From Hyalella azteca (Eukaryota > Arthropoda > Malacostraca > Amphipoda > Hyalellidae): a DNA stretch of 64,000 nucleotides. The notes under the pieces are model-generated. The model searched no databases. It was not told the origin of the DNA and was given only the letters and a program-made list of their open reading frames with translations. Where the stretch lies: NCBI RefSeq assembly GCF_000764305.2, contig NW_025944324.1, positions 186,001-250,000 on the forward strand, in the 5' to 3' direction. Made by a program: the position numbers and the translations under genes. This document shows, piece after piece, positions 45,637 to 57,830 of this stretch. Numbering within the stretch: position 1 is the first letter of the stretch; each line of letters opens with the position of its first letter.

Positions 45637-45813
45637 GTCAAAGTTTGGTTTCAAAATCGCCGGACGAAACATAAAAGACTTCTACAAGAAGACGACGATG
45701 GAACGGCCGGTAAAAGTGGGAGTGAAGATAAAAATAACGAAGATGGACTCATCATCGAACACGAGGAAGATGAAGAAGAGTTGGATGTTTTGGATGAAGC
45801 CAGTGAAGCATAA
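45637..45813 (+). CDS. ems/E5-like: EMX/empty-spiracles class homeobox protein, exon 3 with stop
   Basis: Terminal coding exon, residues 372-429 then TAA at 45811-45813. It starts exactly at homeodomain residue 45 (VKVWFQNRRTKHKR): W48, F49, Q50, N51 and R53 are all present, so the recognition helix is intact and Q50-type. It is followed by LLQEDDD and a strongly acidic tail, about half Glu/Asp (for example EHEEDEEELDVLDE). HKR at homeodomain positions 56-58, unlike FKR of vertebrate EMX, fits the arthropod Ems/E5 type. Acceptor TTTTTGTCGCAG|GTCAAA. No canonical AATAAA is seen until 47005, so the 3' UTR may be about 1.2 kb. Confidence 0.96.
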   Translation, partial: VKVWFQNRRTKHKRLLQEDDDGTAGKSGSEDKNNEDGLIIEHEEDEEELDVLDEASEA

Positions 45814-47010
45814 AATTTTACGAGAAAATTTTCCATAAGTTATCGCATAAATTGTGGCCAAGTTTAGCAGTCTTAGAAACCTTACGCCTATCCGCCAAAT
45901 CGAGATTTTGCGTAGAGAATTTCATGCCTATCTTCGACTATAGAAGAGGACTTAAGCTAAAATGTGAACAAAATGTTACTTTGTACATCGTTTTCATCGA
46001 GAAAGTATTGAATGGAGCGCTTAATCTGATTAATAAGATTTTTTATCTTTTCTTGAACTTCCAGCCTGGAAAGGAGTAAATGCGCTACGGTGGAACAATG
46101 CGGGTCGTTCTTCTGAAACCTTCTGATTGTTTTATTTTGAGTTACGAATTATGTTTTTCTTTGCTGTGAACAGATTTCTTGTAAATTTAAATTTTGAGGA
46201 CTTCGCAGCTTTGTTCTAATAGTTCATAAAATCGTTTTCAACTACAATAATGTTTTTTATTTATACTTTTGTTATAAGCTTCATTCCGGCAGATGTGGCA
46301 ACTTAACCACCAGAAACTGCACAGCTTTAAAAATTGTGTATGAATAATTCCAAAATTTATTATAAACAAAGATTCAAGTAATTATTATAGTCAGCCTTCC
46401 AATTCTTGTCTCGTTTACCACAGTGGAAATTCAAGTCTTCTAAACATGGGTGACAATGTAGAGTGCCAATTCCTTTCTTATTTCGATCCTACCAAAACTG
46501 TTCGAATTTTAATGGTAAATGAGTGAATCAACTTGTAATGGATGGTTCGAGTGGTAAATGATAAGAAAACTGAAAAATGTATATTTGAAGAAAAATTTTT
46601 GTTAGCTGGAAATGCCTGTTTTGAGACTACATCTTATTTTAATGAATTGATTTTCTAATACCCGCGCCAGAACGAATAACTGCGCATCAATACATGCGAA
46701 GAAGCCCAGTCATGAAAAAGCTACACTGCCAAAAATCATGATATTTTGAAAATCCTCAGATATTCCAAAAACTGAAGGATTCGCACGAGTGACCAGTTTT
46801 AAAATATCAGCATTAGAAATGCCTATGGACGAAAGTGAAAAAATAGTCTGTCATTTCATGTGTGCCCAAAAATCTTACAGATTTTCGTTGAGTTTTCAAG
46901 CCACCGAGCAGGTGTATCAATGCTATCACTGCAAACAAAAAGCACTTCTTGATAACGGTGGAAAAACGGTCGGACCGCCGTTCTAGGGGCCAGCCGCCCT
47001 GTAAAATAAA
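45814..47010 (+). other. Presumed 3' UTR and downstream sequence
   Basis: AT-rich and unique. The first canonical AATAAA is at 47005-47010; variant signals (CATAAA, TATAAA) occur earlier, so the true end is uncertain. A 65-aa + strand frame (46789-46986) has two CxxC-like cysteine pairs but no recognised family. Confidence 0.35.
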
Positions 47011-47279
47011 ACCATGTCACCGTTTTTTAATTTATATCAACATTGATAACTAGGAATATGCTTCAAAGAAAACGGCGACGCTATTTAGTTTCACGAGGAG
47101 GTCGGCAATTTGAACGCCAGTAAGACCGTTTTTTGCCGTTGTTTTCGAACTGTGGATGTACTCTACCGTTACATTACGCACACCGAATCCCCAGCCAATC
47201 AATACTGAATAAGTTAAATGAGTAAAATGTGACTTGAGTGACGCAGATTTTTGAACGTTAGAATGACTACCATCCAATT

Positions 47280-47400
47280 GTGAAGGTGATCTGACTAACG
47301 AATGATCACCTTCCTATAGTGACTAACGAATGATCACCTTCCTATAGTGACTAACGAATGATCACCTACCAATAGTGAAGGTGATCTGACTAGTGAGAGG
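47280..47400. repeat. ~31-bp repeat, about four copies
   Basis: GACTAACGAATGATCACCTT plus CCTATAGT recurs; flanking GTGAAGGTGATCTGACTA occurs on both sides and can pair with the AATGATCACCTTC part. Confidence 0.9.
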
Positions 47401-47534
47401 TCACATTCTAGCTAAAGCTTTTTGATTATGGAAGTATCGCTATAATTCATAGTGATATATATAATCACTTAATCAGTGTCAAGTAAGGTGATGACATTCA
47501 GTGGATGGATGCCAATGGACAAAAAGATAATCTG

Positions 47535-47735
47535 ATCTGTACAAAAATTTCAAATGTGCGAAGAGAACCGTTTTTGACTCGCACATAAATGTCTCGTATA
47601 ATTAAACGTTCTACTCGAAATATTTTTATTCAATGTAACTCTTTCAAATGTGCGAAGAGATCAGTTTTTGCTTACACATGAATGTCTTTTGTAATTGAAC
47701 GTTCTACTTAATATATTGTGATTCAATGTAACTTT
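47535..47735. repeat. Direct duplication, ~97-bp unit, two copies
   Basis: TTTCAAATGTGCGAAGAG, CACATAAATGTCT, AACGTTCTACT and ATTCAATGTAACT occur in order twice (from about 47549 and 47643). Confidence 0.85.
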
Positions 47736-49078
47736 GAAAATATAATTTAAAATTAGTTTTCGAAACTTTCAAAAGTGTACCAAACATAAAATCTATACAA
47801 ACAAGTGGAATCAGTGTTCAAGTATTTTAGTGTTTGCCATAAATAGTTTGTGATTGACCGACCTTTTGTACATTGTCTAGAAGCTTTTTCCTTAGAAATG
47901 CCATAAGCTTTCATGAAATTTGTTCCGAAAAAAATTCTACTAAAAGTATTTGTTCGGCAAAATCTATGTCATGGTTTCATAATTAATTACTTTATAAGAA
48001 TTAATGATATACTATTAGTAATCCTCTATTGCCAAAAAAATTGATATATCGTGAAAGTTCCAAAGCGAAATCTTTTAGCGTAAATTCAGGCGTAATTTAT
48101 TCACGAAAAAACATAAACAGAGCATTTGATTGTATTTGTTCTTTTTATCATTACTGCATTTGATGAATATCAAAGATTGGAACAAGAAACTTACATTTAC
48201 GATTGACATGAACATTTTATAAACTGAATGGAGCTTAGAAAAAAGATAAGAATCGCAAAAAAAAACTGAAATATGTTTCACTGACTATCACAGTATTTTC
48301 GTACAATTCAATAATTAGTGAATAAAATATTCTGTTTTGTTTAACCTTTTTCGCTAAACCACGTAGTTTAGCTGAATTCCAGGTTATCGCCTAATTAAGC
48401 ACTTGTTATTTAACATGACAAAACAATCATCATTCTAGCACATGAATGATTGTTGTTCGTGTATATAACTGTTTATTATTGTACAGAAGTTTTATTACGT
48501 GTTCGAAGTAGGTTTAGAATGGTTTACCTTTATATTCGTATCAAATTTTAATTTTTGTATAATTCTTGTAAAATTTATAAATCGAGCAATGGATATCTGT
48601 CTGATATTTCGTGGATATTCCCCTTGTAAACTTTCTTGATTTTCATATAATGGGATAGTTTGGCAGAAGCTGTTCCTTTATACATGTTCGATTGAAGACT
48701 AGAGAATGAAATTATTAATAATTTTAAATGTAGTCGTTTTCTCAAAGTAGCCATTTTAAAAATCCATTAAAAAACTGTTCAATATTAAGTCAATTATTCA
48801 GTTTTTTCACATTTTAAATATCGAGTTCAAGTCCATTAATGGCTAGTTCAATAATATTGTAAATTATAGTAATATGCTGCCTCTGCGCCCATAATTGTTT
48901 GCAATAAATAATTGTTATCAGAATTCCTTGATAATTACTCCATCCCGCACAGTAAATGAAAGCAAAAATAAATGAATGAAAAAAATGAATCCTAATCTTA
49001 TTAAAAATAAGAAAATTCAAACATGAATTCACCCAGAAAAATAAGTGAGATGCTGTCCAAATAGCGATGCACTTATAG
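47736..49078. other. Intergenic sequence, nothing recognised
   Basis: AT-rich. Minus-strand frames of 68 and 89 aa are hydrophobic/aromatic chance translations. Confidence 0.5.
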
Positions 49079-49140
49079 TACATATAAGTATATAAGTATA
49101 TAGTACATATAAGTATATGTGCTATATGTATATATAGTAC
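49078..49140. repeat. Short AT-rich repeat of TACATATAAGTATA
   Basis: AGTACATATAAGTATATA occurs twice within 60 bp, flanked by related TATATGTA words. Confidence 0.8.
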
Positions 49141-49144
49141 TTTC

Positions 49145-49230
49145 CTGGCCCAGCAAAATGGTGTACCAGTGCTGCGTACATGCAGAAAGTGTGTTAATAT
49201 TTAGACCATATAGCCCAGTAATTTTTCATA
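49145..49230 (+). repeat. Dispersed ~100-bp repeat family, copy 4
   Basis: Contains CTGGCCCAGCAAAATGGTGT, ACCAGTGCTGCGTACATGCA, GAAAGTGTGTTAATATTTAG and ACCATATAGCCCAGTAATTT, matching the motif order of the other copies. Confidence 0.45.
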
Positions 49231-51234
49231 GTGTAACTTTTGTGAAGCCGAGTCTGGTAATGTTTTGCAGATCTTGTCTGTATTTTGATTTATGTTTCAG
49301 CAATTATAGCGACACCCGGAAAAATTATTGGGTTAAATTCTCCAAATGTTACACATCATTAGGAAAAACCGTTGAAAGATAGTGGACGTAACATAAAATG
49401 AATCTTTTGCCTGGCAAAACTGGGTCAGGATGATACACATAAGGACAAGAAGTGCATCGAAGCGAAATTTTGACAATGTCTCCCTTCGTTTCTTTGAGTG
49501 TAAATTTTGTTCGGTATAAATCGTTTGAATATTAATGTGGTTGTCTAAATTTAACATTTTCTTGAAATTACATACATCAAAATATCTATTGGAGTTGTAT
49601 ACAATTAATAAATAGTATTTGTTTGATATGCAAATGGCACGAGGGCATTAGCATTAATTATGTAAAAAAACCTGGTCAATCGTATGCATAGTTCTGATTT
49701 TGAATTCGATTTGCTATTTTTTAAAATTTGAATTTCCTTCTAGTAACTTGTCAATTATACGTTTATTCCTGAAAACGTAAGCTTCGATTATTTAAAAGGT
49801 GCTTTTGGGAGTAGAATTAACCTGAAATAATTTAATATCCCCGAAATTCGTCGAATTTTAAATTTACTTAAAAATTTTAAATTGTCGTTAACCAGTATGA
49901 AATAAAATTTTGTCATATATTTTAAGGTTTTGTGATTGAAGTGTTTTAAAAACTTTGATTTCATGAAATCAATGTTCGTGGCGGTGTATATAATATCTAA
50001 ATCGTTATATTGTCAGCGCGAAAATTAAACTTGAGCCAATATTTGATTCCTCTATACTAAAGTGCGGATAATTAAATTTTATAAAAATTTGTGAGCAAGC
50101 GAGAAAAATTATGCATTTGTGAAATTTGATACTTTGTATCCAAGCAAAAAAAAATGTTAAAAAATTTTCCGTGATTTGTAAATTTGTGAACCAGAGAAAC
50201 TTTATTTTTCTGATTACGAATCTTTTTGCGTATTTGTTAAGGTATACTCCGCTATGCTAATAAACTTAACCAAACTGTTAAAGTGTATTCTGTACAATTA
50301 GTTGCTAAATTAATGCCGTTTAAATCTGAGTTATGCAGTATTTATCACTCAAACAATAAAAATTGAAGGGAGATTTTAGCTTTAGTTTTACGTTTATAGC
50401 TAATGGCCTGGACTAAAAATGGTCTTTTTCCATTCAACGAATTTGCGGAATATGCGTGTTTATAGGCTCGTGTGAAAACGGAAATAACGATGAAAATATA
50501 ATACGGACAATATTAAGTAATGATTTATTAAAATGATTATGTAATAGGAAACCACCACCACTTGTATGCATTCTGTAAAATCGAAGTTTATCGTATTTTT
50601 TGTACAAATAATTTTTTTAACAGGTAAATGGAACTTAAAAACGTAAAAGTACAATATCTGTGTTTCAAATTTCGGCGTCGTGCTCTGGCTCCCTCCCTCA
50701 TGTCAATAGACTAACGACGTGTCATGCCTTACATTTATTGCAGTTCCTATCTTTGTGCCATAAACTATGCTAAATTATTATTGTGATGTAATAAATCATC
50801 TCTCGAAGGAAATGTTTTAAACTTTATACGTTGTTTCTGTATCCCAGTACCTACATGTTTAATTCCACTATTTAATAGTATATTCAATGAAATGAGATAA
50901 AAATAGAAAATTCAAACTTCGATATTTAATCCCTTTTTTTTACTTCAAAGGCATCACTACATTGATTCAAAGTTTTCAATTTTATTTTTGCATATAAATG
51001 ATCCATCCAGCATAGAAAATATCCTCCCAATTTATTCTTGAAAAATATCTGCGTCAATCTATTAAGTTTTTTAATTGAAATAGCAAAATTATAATTATTA
51101 TCTAATTTTACAGGTTAGTCTCAAACGTATTCATGCTTTTTTTTTTAACTGGAATCAATTTTTTTATTGCATATAAAGTTTTCAGGTGATACTAATGAAA
51201 TCAAATTTACTGCGTCCACGAAAGTAATATATAG
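49231..51234. other. Intergenic sequence, nothing recognised
   Basis: AT-rich, unique, without supported features. Confidence 0.5.
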
Positions 51235-51385
51235 AAAAATATAGTATACAAAGTATTTAAAACAATATATTATAGAAAGTATGTACAACTATATATTATA
51301 CAAAGTATTCAAAACAATATATTATAGAAAGTATGTACAACTATATATTATACAAAATCTTTGAAACTGTATATTATACAAAGCA
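51235..51385. repeat. ~50-bp AT-rich repeat, about three copies
   Basis: ACAATATATTATAGAAAGTA, TGTACAACTATATATTATAC and AAAGTATT recur. Confidence 0.85.
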
Positions 51386-51464
51386 GCTATAATTTTCGGT
51401 GACTAACTTAGATCCCTAAACGTAACTTTGAAAAAAATAACAGATTATATAAATTTTCCAGAAA

Positions 51465-51646
51465 ATGACAGGCTTTGATATGAGGGGAAACGTAAGGCTG
51501 TGATATGAGGGTAAACGTAAGGCTGCGATATGAGGGTAAACGTAAGGCTTTGATATGAGGGGAAACGTAAGGCTGCGATATGAGGGGAAACGTAAGGCTG
51601 CGATATGAGGGGAAGCGTAAGGCTGCGGTATGAGGGGAAAAATTCT
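51465..51646. repeat. 25-bp minisatellite, seven copies
   Basis: The unit is GATATGAGGGGAAACGTAAG plus GCTGC. Three units make 75 bp, so two minus-strand frames stay open; these are by-products. Confidence 0.95.
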
Positions 51647-51734
51647 CACGAATCATTTGCAATCAAATGAAAAATTTAAATGTAGATCGTTCACTCAGAG
51701 AAATTTTTGTCCTAATAGAGTTGTGCTTGATGCT

Positions 51735-51870
51735 TCTATGTGGGTCATAGATCAGGCTCGAAGATGTATCAGTGCTACGTCCGCTCTCTGCTCGTGCAGT
51801 GGCTAGCGAAGTGTGTCCAAAATTTAAAATTATATCCCATTAATTGTTCTGTGTTTGGAATTATCACTTA
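51735..51870 (+). repeat. Dispersed ~100-bp repeat family, copy 5
   Basis: Contains GTGGGTCATAGATCAGGC, TGTATCAGTGCTACGTCC, a unique insert, GTGTGTCCAAAATTTAAAAT and TATCCCATTAATTGTTCTG. The start and end match copies 1 and 2 best. Confidence 0.5.
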
Positions 51871-52425
51871 TATTCAGTTAAATTTTCATTAAATTTAAAT
51901 TTTAGCAAAATTCAAATTTTCATTTAACTTTTACTTAATTTTTTCATATCAATCATTCATTGAATGATTTGCATTTAAAATCCATTAAAATTTTTCATTC
52001 ATATCGTTTAAAAATTTTACATTTTGAAGCAAATAGTTTCATAAAAATCATATAAGGAACAGAACGACTCTGCCACATCTCAGGTTCCGATCAACCATAT
52101 CTCAATCCAATCCTTAGAATCCTGAGCCTCAAAAAACAATATAATATTTATTAGAAAAATTTTTCCTATAGTTCATTATGTATACAAGAATTTTGCAGTC
52201 TCATTCATATTTGGGTAATTAAAGATCTCATATTTGTGAATTACTCGATATTCATCACACTTCTCCGAGTCAATTATCGATCAATTATGACTCCTATTGT
52301 AATGTAAGTTTATTTATTGTTAGTTTCAAACTACTGACAACAAGATGTTGCTTTACTGATTTTCATATGAATAAAAACGTATGTTCCTTCAATGATTTAC
52401 ATATGACTGACGAACGTACGTATAT
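51871..52425. other. Intergenic sequence, nothing recognised
   Basis: AT-rich with short self-similar ATTTAAATTTTAG words near 51880-51930. Confidence 0.4.
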
Positions 52426-52429
52426 GAAA

Positions 52430-53035
52430 TAATCAACATAAAAAATCACATATATTTTGTATCGGTCAAATTCATATATAAAATATTCAGCATATAAAAA
52501 TTATGTACATTTCTTATCGGTCAAATTTAAACATAAATTATTCAGTTATAGAAATTATATGCATTTTTATCGGTGAAATTTAAACAAAATATTCAGTATA
52601 TAAAAATTAAAATTTCTCATTGATCAAATTCAAGTATAAAATATTCAGTATACAAAAGTTATATACATTTCTTATCGGTCTTATTCAAGTAAAAAATATT
52701 CAACATATAAAGATACATCACTTACATTTCTTATTGAAATATACTCACATTTCTTATTGATCAAATTTAAGTATAAACATTCAGCTCATAAAAAATATAT
52801 ACATTTCTTAATGGTCAAATTCAATGAGTAAAATATTTAGCATATACAAATTATATAAAATAATTTAGATATCTCACTAGTAAAAATCTTATATAAAATT
52901 TTCAGCACATACAAATTATATAAAATTATTTAGATTTCTTATTGGTAAAATTCAGATAGAAAATATTCAGCACACAAAAATTGCATACATTTCTTATCAT
53001 TCAAATTCAATGAGTAAAATTGCACATGAAAGAAG
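52430..53035. repeat. ~55-60-bp AT-rich array, about ten copies
   Basis: AAAATATTCAGCATATAAAA, ATTATATACATTTCTTATCG and GTCAAATTCAAGTAT recur through the segment with many substitutions and indels. Confidence 0.88.
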
Positions 53036-54385
53036 TTCTCGGCTGCGACAGTCGACCTGACCAAACAAACGCTTCATCGTGCGCAGCGCTACGAAAAACT
53101 TTCACTCGCTGGTATCCTTGATAAATTATCGTTGACGTCGCCTATCGATCACTTCACGAGGATTGATGAGCTTGCTATTTTCTGGAATTAGTGCCAAATC
53201 ATGATTAATTGAAAACTCTATTAGAACTCATTGAGTTGCCCATCGTTCCGACGACTTAGCTCCATCTTGAGACGTGACAAATGAACTATAAGGACTTATA
53301 GGCTCTGCCTACAAGCGTGGTGAACGTTTTTATTAGAGGCGAGCTATCGAATTTGCTTGATTACAATCATTGTTTGTGGTATAATAACAATAAAGTTTCG
53401 GTCACATCGTCCATCTGGAAGTCCCTTGTTGACAATCTAATCCAATTAAGTTGGGAATTCAATCCTGTATAAAATTAAGTGAATAATTCAACAATCCTGT
53501 ATGAAATTATTTAACCAATATCGTAAAAAGGAATTACAAGTGCTTGATAGTTGCAAGATCATCACATTGCAAGATCATCACAATTTTTTTATTGTTTCAT
53601 GACAATATCTTTGTATTGAGCTTCATTTATTTGTTCACATATGTAAACTTTAGTTAGAAATTTTATAATTTATTTTGAATTTATGTTGCATGTGCGAGAA
53701 GGACGTTGCTGGTGATAATGGTTTAATCCTAATTATGGTTTAGAGAAAAACAAATCTTAAGTGTCAAACAAAGTTGCAATTAATGTTACCTTTCCATTGA
53801 AATAAATTTATTTACGCTTGAAAATGATTTAGCATTTTTAAATCTGACTTGGCCGAACCCAATGTTTGTTTATTACTGATATTTATTCATGAATCATTCA
53901 TTGTGACTTTCGCGATCCGGCCTCATGACGACTTCGCTGACGATATTCTCAAGTTTTTATATATATAAATTGAAGTTTATTGAGCAATTATATGTTTATC
54001 AGCAGTCAATTGTTATAAAATCTTGGGTATCCAACAATAATTAGTGTTCTGTTATTAAATCATGTAAATCTTTAGTAATAATCTGTACTTTAATGTAACG
54101 TAAAACGTGGAGTTCAAAGTTCATAGTAGCCTTGGCTCTTGATTGGAATAAGGTGGCTTCCTTATCTCGTGGGCAGACCAGCATGGATATGTGATTATTA
54201 GCATCACAATGGGCTTGTTATCGTCAAGCCGCTGCCCACAATGGGCTTGTTATCGTCAAGCCTCAGCCCACAATGCTGCACATGTCTTGTCTACCGGCTT
54301 GACTGTCCCATTTTTATCACATGTCGCTCGCGTTTGTCTGGAGTTACTTGTCAATTAGGGAGCGATTGCGCCTGACTCGCTTGTC
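53036..54385. other. Intergenic sequence with two balanced blocks
   Basis: 53036-53330 and 54110-54385 are less AT-rich and mostly unique. In the second, CACAATGGGCTTGTTATCGT plus CAAGCC occurs twice (54209, 54238). No gene is recognised; enhancer-like function is possible but unproven. Confidence 0.3.
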
Positions 54386-54389
54386 ACAT

Positions 54390-54750
54390 GACAAGAGGAT
54401 ATTAATTGACAAGTGTAAAGTGGAGGTTACAAGGATCTTAATCGTAAAGGGTTAAGTAGAGGATACTAGTACTTTTATTGGTAATGGCAACTTGGAGGTT
54501 ACATGGACCTTAATTAAGAAGGGTAAAGTGGAGAAAATAAGGATATTAATTGACAAGGGTAAAGTTGAGGATCCAAGAACTTTTATTGATAATCAAAACG
54601 TGGAGATTTCATGGATCATCATAATTAACATGTTTAACGTTGGGGAAAGAATGATATTATTTTACAAGGGTAAAGCTGAGGATAGGAAAACTTTTGCTGA
54701 ACAGCGTAAAGTGAAAGATACATGGATTTTAATTAGCAAATGTTAGAAAT
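54390..54750. repeat. Degenerate ~36-39-bp repeat, eight to nine copies
   Basis: TTAATTGACAAGGGTAAAGT plus GGAGGTTACAAGGATC variants recur. A + strand frame (54492-54746) stays open, with repeated KGKVE-type motifs; no independent support for a protein. Confidence 0.75.
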
Positions 54751-55184
54751 ATATGGAAGTAAAAACAAATATTTACGTCAATTATTAACTTATCGATAAG
54801 ATTGAACTCAGAGAAACGGGAATAGAGGATTGAGTAGAAAACAGTAAGTATTCGATTCAAATTGAGATTAAGATAAGTATACCTAATAATAATATGAGAA
54901 TTTAGTCACCTTTTGATTCAATATCCTGCAAATCCAGAAATAAATTGAAGATAATATTTATTGAAGAAAATGAAAAGGTTGCGTTGGAAAAGGCCCCATT
55001 AAATTTATTCAAGTTTCCAGAATCTTTTCAAGGTACTGCATCTGTTAAATAGGTTAGAAAAAATATGCCATACAAAAAATTACCAAGCTGATACTTTGAT
55101 GGAAATTCTAGGAAATTCGACCTAATCGCACCGAACCACTTGGCCATACTTAAAATATCTGAGATTTTAGAAGGAGAACTAAGA

Positions 55185-55515
55185 TAACTTTACCTGATAC
55201 TTTGGCACAACTAACTTATGAACTAACCAACTAACTAACTAACCACAAATGAAATAAAATAATAAAATTAAGTAATACCTTAGTAAAATACCTTAATACA
55301 TTAATAAATTACTACCGCAATACCTTAATAAAATAATAAAGTAATACCTTTATAAAATTTCTTGATATTTTAATAAAATACTCCCTTAAACCCTTAATCA
55401 AATACTTTATTACCTTAGTAATATACCTACTACTACCTAAATACTACGTAAGTGCCGCGATAAAATACTACTTAATGATAAATACCTTGATAAAATAAAT
55501 AATGAAAATACTACT
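55185..55515. repeat. Low-complexity AATACCTTAATAAAAT repeat
   Basis: Imperfect ~20-bp units of AATACCTTAATAAAATAA, preceded by a short TAACTAAC tract. Confidence 0.8.
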
Positions 55516-56534
55516 TAAATACCTTAATACCTTGATAAAAACTTATGCAGTAAGTTTAAAAAATTTGTTCCGCAACTTCGATGGACCAGTGAGAATATAT
55601 TTCCTATTGTTCCAGTCAATTTTAGCAGGAGAGATCACCAGTTTAGCCGACAAGAGAAGAACCTATCCTTTGTGTGCTAAAATCTACCGTGACTTGACGT
55701 TACGGTGGCTCATTATGCTCCTGCTTAGGAGATACAATGCAGAAATTACCAAAAACAATACGGATATTACGAATAAAAATTCGGAAATCACGAATAAAAA
55801 TACGATAACAAACAACTTTGGGCTAAATGGCCAATAACAGGAAGATATGGGCGTCTTTTGGTAAGTTGAATTAAAAACTGTTCTTACTGTTAAACTGTTA
55901 TAATTCACGAAAAAATATTTAGATCTTATGGATATAGACATTTTATCGAAAAGAAATGTTACAGCTTGAAAAAGGAAGTTGATTCGCTCCACTATTAGAA
56001 GACAGTATACGCAGTTAGATGTTTTCACTATAGGGCAAGGCAAATGTATTTTCCTTTGTTGTTTATTGTTGTGTAATGTCAAAAAAGGCAATATTAAGCT
56101 TAATAATAATTTAAAAAAGTGGGATATATTAAGAATAAATGATAATACCTCTTCTAATGATATTGATCGCCCGGATATTATTAGCATTCGTTGTTAAGTT
56201 ATGTCATGTGCTTTGTAGATTTGGTTCTAACCTAACAACATTTAAGACTGATTAATGAAAATCCCAGGTATTTTTATTAAATATTATTGTGCTATGTCAA
56301 CAAAACTTATCAAAATATTATAAGCGAACTATTTAAAGAATTGTATGAATAATGAATGGATGACTTGAATGTTTATCATCAACATCATCACAATTACAAA
56401 CTGGTGATGCATGTTCATTATTTTTACTATGGTTTTCAATATATGCAACGTGTATCGTTTAAAGGCATCATATTTAGTTCTCAAATGATTCGTTTGACCG
56501 TTATACGAAAAAAAGTATTTGGCAACGAAAGTAA
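55516..56534. other. Unique segment with opposing open frames
   Basis: A 167-aa minus-strand frame (55684-56187) and + strand frames of 111 aa (55502-55837) and 72 aa (55979-56197) overlap. The minus-strand frame ends in runs of Phe/Val/Ile/Leu-Ser that reflect a short TTACGAATAAAAAT repeat on the + strand. No family is recognised in any frame. Confidence 0.3.
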
Positions 56535-56985
56535 GTATTGATCGTACGTTTATCGTGATATTGGACACGATTGGTTCGTGATATTAGAGATGATTGGCTC
56601 GTGATATTGGACATGATTGGCTCGTGATATTGTTGCCTACGAAAGTAAGTATTGATCGTGCGTTTGTCGTGCTATTGGAAACGATTTTCTCGTGATATTG
56701 GACATGATTGGCTCGTGATATTGGACATGATTGGCTCGTGATATTGTTGCCTACGAAAGTAAGTATTGATCGTGCGTTTGTCGTGCTTTTGGAAACGATT
56801 TTCTCGTGATATTGGACATGATTGGCTCGTGATATTGGACATGATTGGCTCGTGATATTGTTGCCTACGAAAGTAAGTATTGATCGTGCGTTTGTCGTGC
56901 TATTGGAAACGATTTTCTCGTGATATTGGACATGATTGGCTCGTGATATTGGACATGATTGGCTCGTGTTAATGGATATGATTGG
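56535..56985. repeat. Higher-order array: 23-bp units nested in ~114-bp units
   Basis: The basic unit CGTGATATTGGACATGATTG plus GCT is repeated two to three times, then a GTTGCCTACGAAAGTAAGTA plus TTGATCGTGCGTTTGTCGTG block follows. The whole ~114-bp composite occurs at about 56633, 56747 and 56860. Because 114 is divisible by three, a 134-aa minus-strand frame is open; it is a by-product. Confidence 0.95.
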
Positions 56986-57179
56986 CAATTATTTCCGAAT
57001 GACCATAAATATCGCGTACTGAAGCACAAGAGTATAGAAAATGCGTTACAAGCAATTGTGTGACAATTAGGCAGTGTTTTAGAAGCGATGCTATGCAATT
57101 AGACAGGAGCTCGAGCATGGGTTCAGCCGACCTCCGCGCTCGCATTTACATACAATGGCTGGCAAGGCGGGACGTGTAT

Positions 57180-57830
57180 ATATAAAGCATAGATGAAATA
57201 GTCCATATTTACACCCCACCCTTCTGCTCCCTATACAGGAAATGGGCCCTATTTACATCCAATAAATAAATAATAGGCCCTATTTGTAAATAGGCCCATT
57301 TACATCCAATAAATATATATATAAAGTATAGATGAAATAGTCCCTATTTACACCCCACCCTTCTGCTCCCAATACAGGAAATGGGCCCTATTTACATCCA
57401 ATAAATAAATAATAGGCCCTATTTGTAAATAGGCCCATTTACATCCAATAAATATATATATAAAGTATAGATGAAATAGTCCCTATTTACACCCCACCCT
57501 TCTGCTCCCTATACAGGAAATGGGCCCTATTTACATCCAATAAATAAATAATAGGCCCTATTTGTAAATAGGCCCATTTACATCCAATAAATATATATAT
57601 AAAGTATAGATGAAATAGTCCCTATTTACACCCCACCCTTCTGCTCCCTATACAGGAAATAGGCCCTTTTTACATCCAATAAATAAATAATAGGCCCTAT
57701 TTGTAAATAGGCCCATTTACATCCGATAAATAAATATATATATAAAGTAGAGATGTTATAGTCCCTATTTACACCCCACCCTTCTGCTCCCAATACAGGA
57801 AATAGGCCCTATTTACACCCATCAAATAGG
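57180..57830. repeat. ~140-bp satellite-like array, five copies, with strong palindrome
   Basis: CCACCCTTCTG recurs near 57216, 57356, 57495, 57634 and 57776. Each unit has ATAGTCCCTATTTACACCCC and a palindrome, GGCCCTATTTGTAAATAGG(CC), able to form a hairpin. Copies are over 90% alike by eye, indicating recent or concerted evolution. Confidence 0.96.

Noticed and set aside
46789..46986. 65-aa frame with cysteine pairs resembling a small zinc-binding protein
   Set aside because: Cysteine spacing fits no family that I recognise, it lies in the presumed 3' UTR, and no splice sites support it.
56584..57098. 134-aa repeated open frame on the minus strand
   Set aside because: Explained by the 114-bp composite array being divisible by three.
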